Positions 45,791 through 56,656 of a DNA stretch of 64,000 nt are shown here, in pieces. This DNA is from Phialophora verrucosa (taxonomy: Eukaryota > Ascomycota > Eurotiomycetes > Chaetothyriales > Herpotrichiellaceae), in NCBI GenBank assembly GCA_002099365.1, contig MSED01000007.1, positions 62,001 to 126,000 of the forward strand. The letters are read 5' to 3'. Made by a program: the position numbers and the translations under genes. Positions within the stretch are counted from its first letter, which is position 1. Each line of letters starts with the position of its first letter. The notes beneath the pieces are model-generated. The model was not told the origin of the DNA and did not search any database. It was given only the letters and a program-made list of their open reading frames with translations.

Positions 45791-46934
45791 CTGATCAGTT
45801 ACTTTCGGGCTATCATTGGGAAAGCGTTCTTGCATCATGTCCCGAGATGAGACTGGCCACCGATCCCAGCAGGCAGCGTGATCGTCAGCCTTAGCAGTAC
45901 AGAGATTTCCCAGGCCCAATTGCCTTGGCACAAGACCATATCCTGGAAAACTGCAGAATAGCTTTCGGACCAGTGGTGACAGCGATCGGAGAGTGTGACT
46001 TTCGATAGGCAGGCCAAGCCAAGAGACGACGGATCCCTGGTACGGGTTCGGGGCATGTTGAACCGGCTTCAGGCGACGTAAAATCGCTCAAGGTAGCCGA
46101 TAGACCATGATACCACCTTCGTCATCCTACAGGAATGTTTCTCTAAGAATTGCCGGTTGTGGAAAGCCATCAAGACATCACACGAGAGCTCACTGTGCGA
46201 CATCGGGACAGTCTCACAATCTGCGTAGTTCCCGCTGTGAGCTCCAATTGACGGCATATCTTGTGACTACCACACTGGTTTCACCTGGGCCCTAGGCTCG
46301 AACCAGGCTTCGAGAGCCGAGCTCGGAGCGGAATCCAGCTCTCAAGACCTCTGCATTAGACTCGGATGAGCATCTCAGATAAAAGAAACAAGCTGAGGCG
46401 CAAAAGGGTTTGCTTGAGTGGCAAGGCGTCGCTGCTTGATGTGAAACAAGTCTGACGAATTAGAAAGAGGCCGGAGGCCCAATTGCTTCGAAGTTAATTC
46501 CCAGTGTGCACAATATGGCAAGGTGCAAGTGCAGCATCGTTGATGTGTTCAAGCATACTCGCGAATGCACCAAAACCGCCGGTTTTGGAGGGGGGTAGGA
46601 GAATTTTGCTCGTTGGCATCTTTTCCCTGTAGTCCACCGGTTCAGGATAAGCATTTTTTCGATCTGATGAGTCTTAGACCCTACTCTACAGGTTCGCGAG
46701 AGCCTTCGATGACTGCTGCAATCAGACAGTCGCATCCCCTTGAAGGTGAACTCCAAACGCGGTCCGCCGTCGACGTTCGAGACGAGGAGTCCGGCTTCGG
46801 CGAAAGTGGCCATGTTAGCTACTTTACAGAAGGTGCTCTGGCCCTACTTAGGCCGATCCCCGACATTAAGACGACAAGCCAATGCATGTCTTTTACTTCA
46901 AGTAATGGACATGGCCGGTGTTGTTCAGTTTGGC

Positions 46935-46943
46935 TTATCAGAT
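46935..46943 (-). promoter_or_regulatory. Exact SreA/Urbs1-type GATA site
   Basis: Reads ATCTGATAA on the minus strand, a full match to the iron-repressor consensus ATCWGATAA. It lies 432 bases before the CFEM ATG. This is the only full match I found in the siderophore region. Confidence 0.55.
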
Positions 46944-47259
46944 CCGTGGTCGACCGACTTGGCATGTCGACGAGAAAAGTTGGGTTTTACAAGTCAATTA
47001 AAAGACGAAATCTTGACAATGACAGGTTTTAATACGCGGAGTACAAATACCGTATGTTTACCACGGGGATACGGGCCCGACGAACCTCCACTATCCAAGC
47101 CCACCGTCTGGATTGGCGACACGATAGCCATTGTCAAGACAACTTGGCAGAGGAACAAACGGACTCGATCGCCGAGGAGGTTGTCCGACCGTCGATGTCC
47201 TTTCCAGTCTCGCCGACATCGGCAGCGAGAGAGCAAATAAATACCATCCGGCCGCCGCT

Positions 47260-47268
47260 ATCTGATAT
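47260..47268 (+). promoter_or_regulatory. Near-consensus GATA site and CCAAT box before CFEM gene
   Basis: ATCTGATAT, one mismatch from ATCWGATAA, lies 107 bases before the CFEM ATG and is followed by CCAAT at about 47276. Proximity of CCAAT and GATA is seen in HapX/SreA-controlled promoters; here it is suggestive only. Confidence 0.35.
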
Positions 47269-47374
47269 TTGAGGACCAATCACAACCTCATCTGGTTATA
47301 TCGTCCTGTGCCTTTGCTCCAAGAGACCGAGTTACTCACCATCGTCGTTCGTTCTCACGTTCAAGTCCCCGAAG

Positions 47375-48218
47375 ATGAAGCCCTTTGCTGTCGGAACAGC
47401 AGCCGTCCTGGCATTGGCGCTTCCTGCTTTTGCTCAATCCGTCTTAGATCTACCCCAATGCGCCGTAAGTCTCTCCCCAGGCTCAGAGCCTGGAGGCCAT
47501 CATTCACGACCTGAACCTTCAAGCACTTCCAAGGTGTAAACGCTCACAGATTAATAGCAACAACCCATTCTAGAAGGCTTCAGTGCCTCTGGATGTTCTC
47601 TGACAGACATCGCTTGCGTGTGCAAAAATGAAGGATTTATCAACGGACTGGTCGCATTTATCCCGACAGTCTGCAACGAGGCTGAGGTCGCAGGTACGCA
47701 TGCTAAATATTCTGTTTCTTCTAGGCTCCTTTCTCGTTGGGAGGACAAGCAGATGTCTCATTTCTGTACTACCTCCCTGAAATACTCGTTGAGCTGGATA
47801 CCACCATTGCTTCTGTAAATTCACAATGAATTTACTGACCAATTCTATAGAGACTGTCAAATTCGCAGGTGATATGTGCATTGCCTACGGTGTAACCCTG
47901 GATCTTCCAGATGATATCTCCGGATCTTCTGCACCAGCTTCGACTACGGCGCCCGCAACTTCCAGCGCCACGGCATCTTCTAGCATCACGCCAGCCACTT
48001 CCACAACGGAGCCTGCAACTTCGACCGCCCCAGCGCCTACCTCCAGCACGTCTGCCTCCATTTCCGCATCATCAACCACAGAATCTGCCCCCTCCTCGAT
48101 CAGCGCCAGCGAGTCCGCCCCCCCTGCAGAGTTCACTGGTGGTGCAGTCCCAGGCAAGACTGTTGGGGTGTCCGGCTTGCTCGGAGCAGTCGCGCTCGGC
48201 TTGGCCGCGGCCCTCTAG
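47375..48218 (+). CDS. GPI-anchored CFEM-domain protein (haem/iron capture type)
   Basis: Cell-surface protein likely to bind haem or contribute to the wall. Exons 47375-47464, 47558-47693 and 47851-48218 give 197 aa. Signal peptide MKPFAVGTAAVLALALPAFA, then the CFEM domain: DLPQCAQQPI, SASGCSLTDIACVCKNEGF, FIPTVCNEAEV, AGDMCIAYG. The Asp of SLTD, which ligates haem iron in studied CFEM proteins, is present. Only six of the usual eight cysteines remain; those expected at CAQQC and after the INGLV segment are replaced by Pro and another residue. A long Ser/Thr/Ala/Pro linker follows, then a hydrophobic tail GVSGLLGAVALGLAAAL fitting a GPI signal. The second intron is long (157 nt), so an alternative splice form is possible. 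Placement among siderophore genes and upstream GATA sites suggests a role in iron uptake. Confidence 0.85.
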
Positions 48219-49106
48219 ATGTACCAGGATCTTGCCATCACTGTCGGTTTGGGAATCAGTCACGACGCTTGAACAAACAATCCTTGTACCACCAGAGCCT
48301 GTGTGAGATCACCTAGCAGTGATAACAACGGTCGAGAGTTCAGCCAGCGGTACATGCTGCAGCCTGTCGCTATTCTGGGAACTAGGCTCGGGTGACAATT
48401 CCCATGTCCTCGTGAAAGCCACAAGTGACCATCTTTTGACGTATTTTTGTCGCTCATTTGTGTATCCTAAGGTCACATAGATCGAAGTATATATAATATC
48501 ATATAACCTTGTATATGCGCCTCAGAACTTCTCGCCGGCCCCGTCTCATGCACTGAGGCGCATTCGAAGTTCAAACATCCCTGGAACGGCACCGGTTTCC
48601 TCCAATATCGCCAGATATATGCACTTTGACATCTACGGGGTAGCACTAGCAAAGGGTGTAGATGAGGCCCCTATATAGCTTACTGCAGCCATGTACCGTC
48701 TTTTGGAGGCTGTAAAGACACTCGAGACATCTTTTTATTGCCGGTGATACTGATCCGTTTGCTGCCGTATGAGGTCTGATAGATAGTGTAAGTATCCTGC
48801 AGACTGTCCAAAGCCTAAAGAGCAGGCAGCAGCAGCGTCAGCGTCTTTCAGTAACGCCTGGTTTCTTCAATACCACCCACTACAGGTAGATTTCTTCTCG
48901 TTTGCAGAGGTCTACTACGTTCTTGGTCTCAATTGGGTGGCGAGGCCTGAAATTACAAGGCCTGCGAAGGTTCCATCCGTCCCACAAACGGATCTGGCAC
49001 AACGATATTACATGACCTTAAGACCTCCCAGACATCACATGCATGTCGCAATCAAGACTCAAAACCTCATATCTTCGACAACACAATCCTTCCCCCTCAT
49101 AGATGC
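48219..49106. other. Intergenic between convergent genes
   Basis: About 890 bases between the CFEM stop and the ABC transporter stop. Apparently 3' UTRs; no feature recognised. Confidence 0.45.
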
Positions 49107-52100
49107 CTAACTTAGTACCTGTTGCTGCGCATTCAGTCTGTAGCTCTCACTCCTGGCCATCAACTCGGTATGCGTGCCATGGTCGGCGATCCTACCATGG
49201 TCGACCACGAAAATGCAATCCGCCCGCATGATCGTGTGCAGACGGTGACTTATCGCGATCATGCTGATATTGGAGCCACGAACAGCCTTCTCCAAGCCGT
49301 CCTGGAGAGCATGTTCTGTCTCTGCGTCGAGGGCGCTGGTGCTCTCGTCGAGCAATAGTAGGCGTGGCTTGCGGACTAGGGCCCGCGCAATGGTCAAGCG
49401 CTGTCTCTGGCCTCCAGAAAGGTGAGACCCATTAGGCCCGCACTCCGTGTCATACTGTTGTGGCAGTGCCATAATAGTGTCATGGATGTTGGCCAGTTTA
49501 CAGGCTTCCTGAATTTCGGCATCCGTGGCTTCATGGCCTGGTCGCGCACCTAGCCCGACGTTGAACCTGATACTCCCGCTGAAAAGGGCGTTGTCTTGCG
49601 GTACGACTGCTATCTCGTCGCGAAAGTCGCGGTGGGCAACATCCACACCATCAATCTCAATGTGTCCCGATGTCGGACGGTACAGGTGCTGAAGCAGGCT
49701 GATAATGGTCGACTTGCCAGCTCCTGAAGGCCCAACCAGTCCACAGAACTGGCCTGGCTGGATTGAAAATGACACGTCATTGAGGACAGATCGGTTCGGG
49801 CTGGAGGGATAGGCGAAACCTACTGAGCGGAAGCATACGCCGGCCCCCCCGGAACGTGCAGGAAGACTTGAGGGGATCTCGAGAGCAGCTGTCCCCTTCT
49901 CGAGGTCAACTCCGTTTGGGCCAGGGGCTCTGCTAGGCGCATCTGAGAGTGAATGGGAGCGTGGGCCATGGGGACCCCAACCTATGAGGCTGAGGACTCG
50001 AGATGCCGCTGCACGGGCACGAGATACCTCAGGCGCAAGACTGAACATCTGGCCCCACAGCTGGGCGCTCACCAGCATCGCGACCAAAATGATGAAGAAC
50101 TGCTTCTGTGTATTCTCCCCCTTGAGAATCTGGTGGGAACCCCACCAGTAGGCAAATGCATATACGAAGAACCCGGTACTGTTAGAGATCGCCAGCCAGA
50201 AGTTTGTGTAGACGCTAGAGACGATGATCTCCTTCCGCGGTGCGCTTAGAGCTCGCAAGTAGGTGTCCATGACTTCGTGTTCAAGAGAATATGTTGCGAT
50301 AGTCTTGAATGAGGTCACTGTCTCCATACCGATCCCGACAGACCGCGCGAAAGCCTTGGAACTGCGTTCATCGAAACGTGATAAGCTGTACAACTGCATC
50401 AGGCCGGATCCCAGCAGAAGCGGAATCATCGAGAGGCAGACCACCGCGATTTTCCAGGCAATAATATGAGACAAGATGATGGCGACGCAGAAACTGACGA
50501 GGATTGAGAAGATCGTGCCTATTGTTGATCCGCTGAATCCCCCAATGGCTGTACAGTCCTTGGTAATGATGGACAAGAGCGTCGACGGATCCTGGGCTGT
50601 CGACTGATGCCATGCCAGATCCTGCTCCAATAACGACCGGAGAGATTTCATTCGTAACTGGTAAAGGAGCCTCTCCGCAATAACAGCAAATGAAGACCAG
50701 CTGATGAAGTGTGCAAAGAATTCAACACCGGCAACCATAAAGAGCATTCCACCAAAGAAGCGTCCGAGGTACAAGATGCGCTTAACGGTGGCATTGCAAG
50801 GGCTGAGTGCATCCACGACGTGTCCGAAGATCAAACCTGCAGCAGAAAATGTGCCGCCGATGATGGTTGCAGCAAACATAGCCATGACAAGCCATGAAAG
50901 ATTACGGCGGACAAACCTACTCAGCCTTCTCGCTATGGTCCACGTCGAAAGGCCGGAGTCGAGGATGATCATTTGCGGGTCAGAGTCATCGTTCACAAGA
51001 TCGTCTGTCTGGTCTTGTCTAGGCTGCTGCTTCTCGTCGAGCAACGATGCATCGTGGATGCCTCCTATTTCGGTCTTCTCATCGGAGAGATGTAATGAGG
51101 TAGTCTTGGAATTAAACCCAGATGGCCCATCAGCTCTGTCATTCTGGTTCAATGTCTTGAGTGCTTGCAAGCTAACCATGTCGGCAAATAAGCCCGGCTT
51201 GGCCATCAGCTCGTCGTAAGTACCCTGATCGATTACCTCACCGGCTTTCAGAACAACGATATTGTCTGCATTTCGAAGGGTCGAAAGACGATGGGCAATG
51301 GAGATAACGGTCCTAGTCCCGGCGATCCTGTCGGTTGCGGCTTGAATACGCTGCTCGCTCGCCGAGTCCAGCGATGCCGTAGCCTCATCTAAAATCAAGA
51401 TCTTAGGATCCCGGACGAGAGCCCGTGCAAGAGCAATCCTTTGCTTCTGACCTCCACTCAGCGACTGTCCTCCAGACCCGACCAAGGTGTTATAGCCACG
51501 TTCCAGGTCTTGTATGAAGCTGTCAGCATCGGCCAGTCGTGCGGCTTGTTGCACCAACCGCACGATCTCTGCAATATGGGGTCCATGTGTCTGAGCAACA
51601 TCTGAGAGGTCCGACGTCTCTGCCGCCAATGTTGCAAGTCCTGGCCCGAGTAGTTCTTCACGCAGGCACTGGTGTTCAGGCTTTGAAGAATTGACAAGTC
51701 CGAGTGCGATGTTTTGTAGGACGGACCGGCTAAGCAGCAATGGCTCCTGTTGCACCAAGCTGCTGAAACCCCTAAGGTTTCGAATGTTGATATCCGATAG
51801 GGGGTAATTGTCGAAAAGGATGTTCCCTTGAATCGGGTTATAGAGGCGTGCTATCAAAGCAGCTATGGTGGACTTGCCGCTGCCGGAGGGACCAACTATG
51901 GCCGTATGCTTTCCCGCCGGAAAGAGCAAGTTGATATTGCGAAGAACAGGCTCCTCTGGTCTAGACGGGTAAGCGAAAGAGATGTCTCGAAACTCAATCG
52001 CACCCGGTGTGTCCGGAGGAAGACTTTGACCGGTATCTGCGGTGCCATCGAGTTGGGATTTGTTGTCAATGTCCCTCTTTAGCTTCTCAAATGCCGTTGC

Positions 52101-53317
52101 AGCGCCACCGAATAAGGGTAACAATGGTGCTGTAGACCCAAGTACCACACATGCTAAATACAGTGCATGTCAGACTCGGAGTTTGATCATCGCGCAGGTA
52201 GACTTGCATACGTACCATCTACCAGAATGAAGACCACCGTATATATTTCGCCGACCGTCGAGCCATTGCCTTTTCCCGAAAGCATGTCAGCGATCATGTG
52301 GCTGCCCTGCCAGAAAGCAAGGGAGTTAGCAGAATAGGCGATAAAGTAAAGCAATCCTGCCTGGATGGCGGCAACACCGCCTTTCCGAATGCCTTGTCCA
52401 CGACTGACTGCCATGTACTCCGAGAACTTTTGTTCCAGACGATAGCCAGCTTCGAAAGCTTTGACAACTGCAATGTGAGAGAGTGCTTCGGAGGCGATAC
52501 AGGATGCGGAAGTGACAGCGTCTGACATGCGACCGGAGTATTTCTGAAAGAACCCACCGCCAACAACGGCGACAAGGAGAAAGGCCGGAACCAAAGAAAT
52601 CAGCATTCCAGCGAGCCTGGCTTCTTTGATAAAGGCCACGACATAGGCACTGATGAAAAATGAGATACTGGCGATATAAATTCCGACTTTCTCACAGGTG
52701 CCAGTCTGAACGGCCTGGATGTCACTGTTGAGCCGTGAAGATACTTCTCCTGATTGATGCTGATCGATGAAGGCTTGATCCTGGCGAAGTAAACTAGCAA
52801 AGTATTGCTCGCGTAAACGGTGCGCAAGCCGCTGGCTTAGAAGACTCCAGCAGACGACATGTACGAATATCAAGCCCAAAGCGGCCACCGCGATGTAAAC
52901 CAGCTTAAGCACTCTGTCGTCGATGCGAGACTCGTAGAACTTTACATCTCCCAGCGCGGTAACCACGCACGATGCCCCGTTGATGTCGTTCACGAGTTCT
53001 CCGAACAGAATGGCCATGAGCGGAAAGGGCACCCCGGAAGCTGCAGCGCATACGGTTCCAACGAGCATCAACCCCACGTCTATAGGCGTTGAGGCAGCAT
53101 GGGTGAGCAGGTGAAGATAGGCAAGCAGGGGCTGTTGTATCTTTGTCAGAAGCCATACGGTGCAACGATCGCACACCACCGATGTAGCACTTACCGACTT
53201 GGTCTTTTCGAGCTTCGGCTGTGGAACATCGTCGGCTGGAGGGCCATTTTCCACAATGTTTGCATCAGATCTAACACCATCGAGAGCCTTTGCGCTCTCA
53301 GCCTGCTTGTTTGCCAT
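49107..53317 (-). CDS. Full-size ABC transporter, ABCB/MDR type (SitT-like, siderophore region)
   Basis: Membrane exporter with TMD1-NBD1-TMD2-NBD2. Exons 53317-53195, 53140-52216 and 52153-49107 give 1364 aa. NBD1 has GPSGSGKSTI, a QSLSGGQKQRIALARALV signature and ILDEATASLD. NBD2 has GPSGAGKSTI, SHLSGGQRQRLTIARALV and LLDESTSALD; both are complete and should hydrolyse ATP. The first intron (53194-53141) is 54 nt and in frame, so the unspliced frame is also open; GTAAGT and a CTGAC branch argue that it is removed. The second intron (52215-52154) is needed to join the two halves. Divergent from the siderophore MFS gene. In A. fumigatus an ABC gene of this class (sitT) lies between sidD and mirD, so export of siderophore, its precursors or breakdown products is likely. 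General drug efflux is the alternative. Confidence 0.9.
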
Positions 53318-54540
53318 GTCCAGCACCTTTGAGCGCTAAGTTCTGTTAAGCCAGGCTGCTCAATTGTCTCTCCATTCGGCCTTTTGGTTTCTTGCGAGTT
53401 TAACCTAGAGCTGCTGCTTAACTAAGCGCGTCCCGTGCAATTGGCATCAAGTCTAAGTGACTGACATGCCTCAACTGAAACGCTTGCCAGTTCAAGCTAC
53501 ACGTCCGCAGTGAGCCCACGTGGTGAGGTAGAGATTTTTTGACTCAGATAGTGAAATCTGCCATTGGAAGCGATATCGGAATCATCCAGAGTTTATGCAA
53601 GACTCAAACTCGGTGCTTTTCTTAGAGAATTGTCTGGGTAACATTTCGGTGTGGTGGCTGAACATGGACGAAAAGTGTGCGGGCTTGTGACAGTACTAAT
53701 TACATGGCTGGAATACAGGAAGCGACAGTACAGTCATTTTATTTCGTCTGACGACGTCCTTGACCTGCTTTGTCTAGGGGGACCCAGCCTTGCCTCTGCC
53801 AAGCTCTCCACTTACAACCCCCCCCCCTCCTCCCCTCCAACGATCACAGATTGGTCCATAGTCCTCATGCCCAGCCTTGGCTGCGCGAGGTGCGCTTCAG
53901 GCTTGCTTGCTAAACGAACCAGGGCCCAGGCCGGGTCCTCTCACTTTCTGGTTTACATTGGCTCCAAGTTGTGCAGCATGCACAATTATGATGGTGGGAG
54001 AAGAACTTCGGTTGAACAGCTCCACGTCCAGCGCAAACAAGACAAGAAAGTGTTAGTGGACTATCTGGCCGACAGCATCCAACAGAGGCTATCTTCCCAC
54101 CTCTGCCTAGGGCATTTCTGGAGCAATACCAACCCCATCTCTCGCCAGTATGGTTTGGTTTAGCATTGACCTCGATGGTTTGCTCACGCCGTCAATTCCA
54201 TGAGAAATTGTGCAAAGAGCCGAGATCGGCCTGCCGGCTCAGCAGAACGACGATCAGCACAAGCGGCATATATTCCCGATTAAGAAGTTGACAGACAGTC
54301 CGGAAAGATCAGGCCAAGCCTGTAGCTTCACTTTGTTGAGCACACCACGACAGTCTGCATATGCAGCCGTTGTAGGGGTCTTTTTCTCTGATAATTTGAG
54401 ACCTATGGCGTGAGCCGACTTGGACCTGGAATCTGCTCTGTATTTCTACCTTCAACTCGTTTTTACCCGTATGAGATGGGAGTATCGCCTGCTAGGAACT
54501 GCACATTATAGCCCGCTGGACTTCCAAATTGCGCGCAAAA
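53318..54540. other. Divergent promoter region, ABC and siderophore MFS genes
   Basis: About 1.2 kb shared by the two transport genes. It includes a poly-C tract near 53819-53828 and a CTCTGATAA site (listed). Short frames here have no support. Confidence 0.5.
54386..54394 (+). promoter_or_regulatory. Near-consensus SreA GATA site of siderophore transporter
   Basis: CTCTGATAA matches ATCWGATAA at eight of nine bases and lies about 147 bases before the transporter ATG. Confidence 0.4.
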
Positions 54541-56431
54541 ATGGGATCCCTTTCAGAAGAGATGGCCGAGAAGCTGGGATTGAAGAGATTCGTCAGCAGC
54601 TTGCTCAGACATTCGTCCACAAATGACAGAGACAACACCGCTGCAGAGGATGCCCGTCAGGGCAACGACGGGGATGAGGAGCTGGTAGAAAAGGATGCTC
54701 AAGCTGGTGTACAGCGTGTTCAAGCGGCAGCACAAGTCTGGACCAAGTGGCAGATGATAGGGGCATACGTGTGGTGAGCAAGATTCTGCTGGTTGAGGTC
54801 AAGTTGATGGCTAATCACGAACAGTATTTGGTTGATTTATTTTGTGGCTTCGATGCAGGAAGTGGTACTTCGGTCTTTGAACCCTTATGTGACCAGCTCC
54901 TTCTCGTTGCATTCGTTGACTGCCGCGACGAACATCATCTCCAGCATTGTTGGTGGGCTCGCAAAAATCCCCACCGCCAAAATCCTCGACACCTGGGGAC
55001 GACCGCAGGGTCTCGCACTCATGACTTTGATCTGGACCGTCGGCTTGGTCATGATGGCTGCTTGCGAAAACGTCGAGACATACGCCGCAGCCCAAGTATT
55101 TTATGTTACAGGGTACGTCAAAGCAGACAGACTCTCCTCCCCGTGCTTTTCTTCATGTGGACTAAGTCTGTACCGCCAGTGCTCAAGGAGTCAGCTACTG
55201 CTTAACTGTGTTTATCTCCGACACATCCTCCCTGAGGAATCGGACACTCATGCTGTCCGTTGCAACGTCGCCGTACATCATCACCAGTTGGATTGGCGGA
55301 CCCATATCGCAAAGTGTCGTTCAAGGGCCCGGCTACGAATGGGGGTTTGGCATTTTTGCCGTCGTTGTACCTGTGGTGATGGCGCCCCTCGTTCTTCTGT
55401 TCTTGTACAACCAGCACAAAGCGCAGAAAATGGGTCTTGTTGAAGAGAAAAAGATCAGTCTAACCCCGCGGTCTCTAAAGAATTATGCCATCGAGGTCGA
55501 CCTTGTGGGCATTCTGCTGCTCGCTGGTGGCATGGCGCTATTTCTGCTCCCCTTTAGCCTGTACTCGTATCAGTCGAACGGTTTCCGGTCGAATATGATC
55601 ATCTGCATGATCACATTCGGAGGCCTTTTGCTGATCCTGTTTGTCTTGTACGAGAAGTACTTGGCTCCGAAGACGTTTATCCCGTTCAACCTGCTCATGG
55701 ACCGGACAGTCTTCTGCGCTGGGCTCATGTTCGTCTTCGTTTTCTTCAACTCGGCAGTCTGGAACAGTTACTTTTTCTCTATGCTGCAGGTGGTCTGGCG
55801 CCTGAGCATCACCAACGCCATCTACGTCCAGGCCATCTACCGCACCGGATCGTGCCTGTTTGCTTTCGTGGTTGGTTTGGCCGTCCGCTGGACAGGTCGC
55901 TTCAAATGGATCGCAGTCTACTTCTCCATTCCTTTGATGATCCTGGGTGTCGGGCTTATGATCAAGTTCCGTCAGCCGAATAGCGATTTGGGATATGTGA
56001 TCATGACACAAATTCTCATCTCCTTCGCCGGTGGCTCGATCGTGCTTTGCGGAGAACTGGCGATGATGGCTCCCTCGAAACATCAAAACATTGCTGCGAT
56101 TCTTGCGATTCTTGATCTATTTGGCAGCACCGGCACGGCGGTTGGAGGCACCGTGGCCACGGCTATCTGGACCAGTGTCTTTCCGGACCGCCTTCGCGAA
56201 TACCTGCCTCCTACCGCCGATGTGGACGCTATCTACGGCTCGATTGTCTCACAGTTGTTTCACCGACCAGGTACACCGGAGCGAGCCGCTATTGATCGCG
56301 CCTATGGAGACGCGCAGCGATATATGCTCATCACCAGTGTCTCGTTGCTAGGCGGTGCTTTGATCTGTGCTGCGCTTTGGAGGGATATCAAAGTCAAGGA
56401 TCTCAAGCAGGTCAAGGGTCGCGTTTTCTAG
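54541..56431 (+). CDS. Siderophore-iron transporter, MFS (MirB/MirD/Sit type)
   Basis: Imports ferric siderophores with protons across the plasma membrane. Exons 54541-54773, 54825-55112 and 55180-56431 give 590 aa with 14 predicted membrane helices. Siderophore-transporter marks are FVASMQEVVLRSLNPYVTSSF at the first helices, KIPTAKILDTWGRPQGLALM, the spliced YVTGAQGVSYCLTVFISDTSSLRNR, TSWIGGPISQS, YEWGFGIFAVV, and near the end APSKHQNIAAILAILDLFGSTGTAVGGTVATAIW. The ATG at 54541 begins MGSLSEEM; a longer frame upstream has only a non-ATG start. It is divergent from the ABC gene. The substrate is probably the product of the nearby synthetase or a related hydroxamate; the match to MirD versus MirB is not resolved. 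Confidence 0.93.
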
Positions 56432-56656
56432 ACCAACAAGTAATAAAGATCAGCCACGGAAGGAGATACTTCCTGGAGTGCATGCATGCTAACCGACAAT
56501 TGAACATGGATATGGTGGTTATGAAGCTTCCTGGCACAACTATGAGAGCTGATTTCACACCACAATCTGAAAAGTGAATTAGTGTCAACATGTCAGGCAA
56601 ACAGCCTTATCCTGTCTCACGACATTGATACATTGCAAGATCCATCAATACACTCG

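Larger units (their letters stand above)
45640..47374. other. Divergent intergenic region, glycosyltransferase and CFEM genes
   Basis: About 1.7 kb between divergent starts. It holds a 24-bp perfect palindrome and GATA-type sites (listed). A 166-codon frame at 46740-47240 shows no family features and is not accepted. Confidence 0.55.

Noticed and set aside
46740..47240. 166-codon + strand frame upstream of the CFEM gene
   Set aside because: No family resemblance, biased toward Arg/Pro, no start context. It overlaps GATA-type regulatory sites and looks like chance open frame.
53651..54163. 170-codon frame in the ABC/MFS promoter region
   Set aside because: Low-complexity poly-Pro section comes from a C-rich tract; no domain features; non-coding composition.
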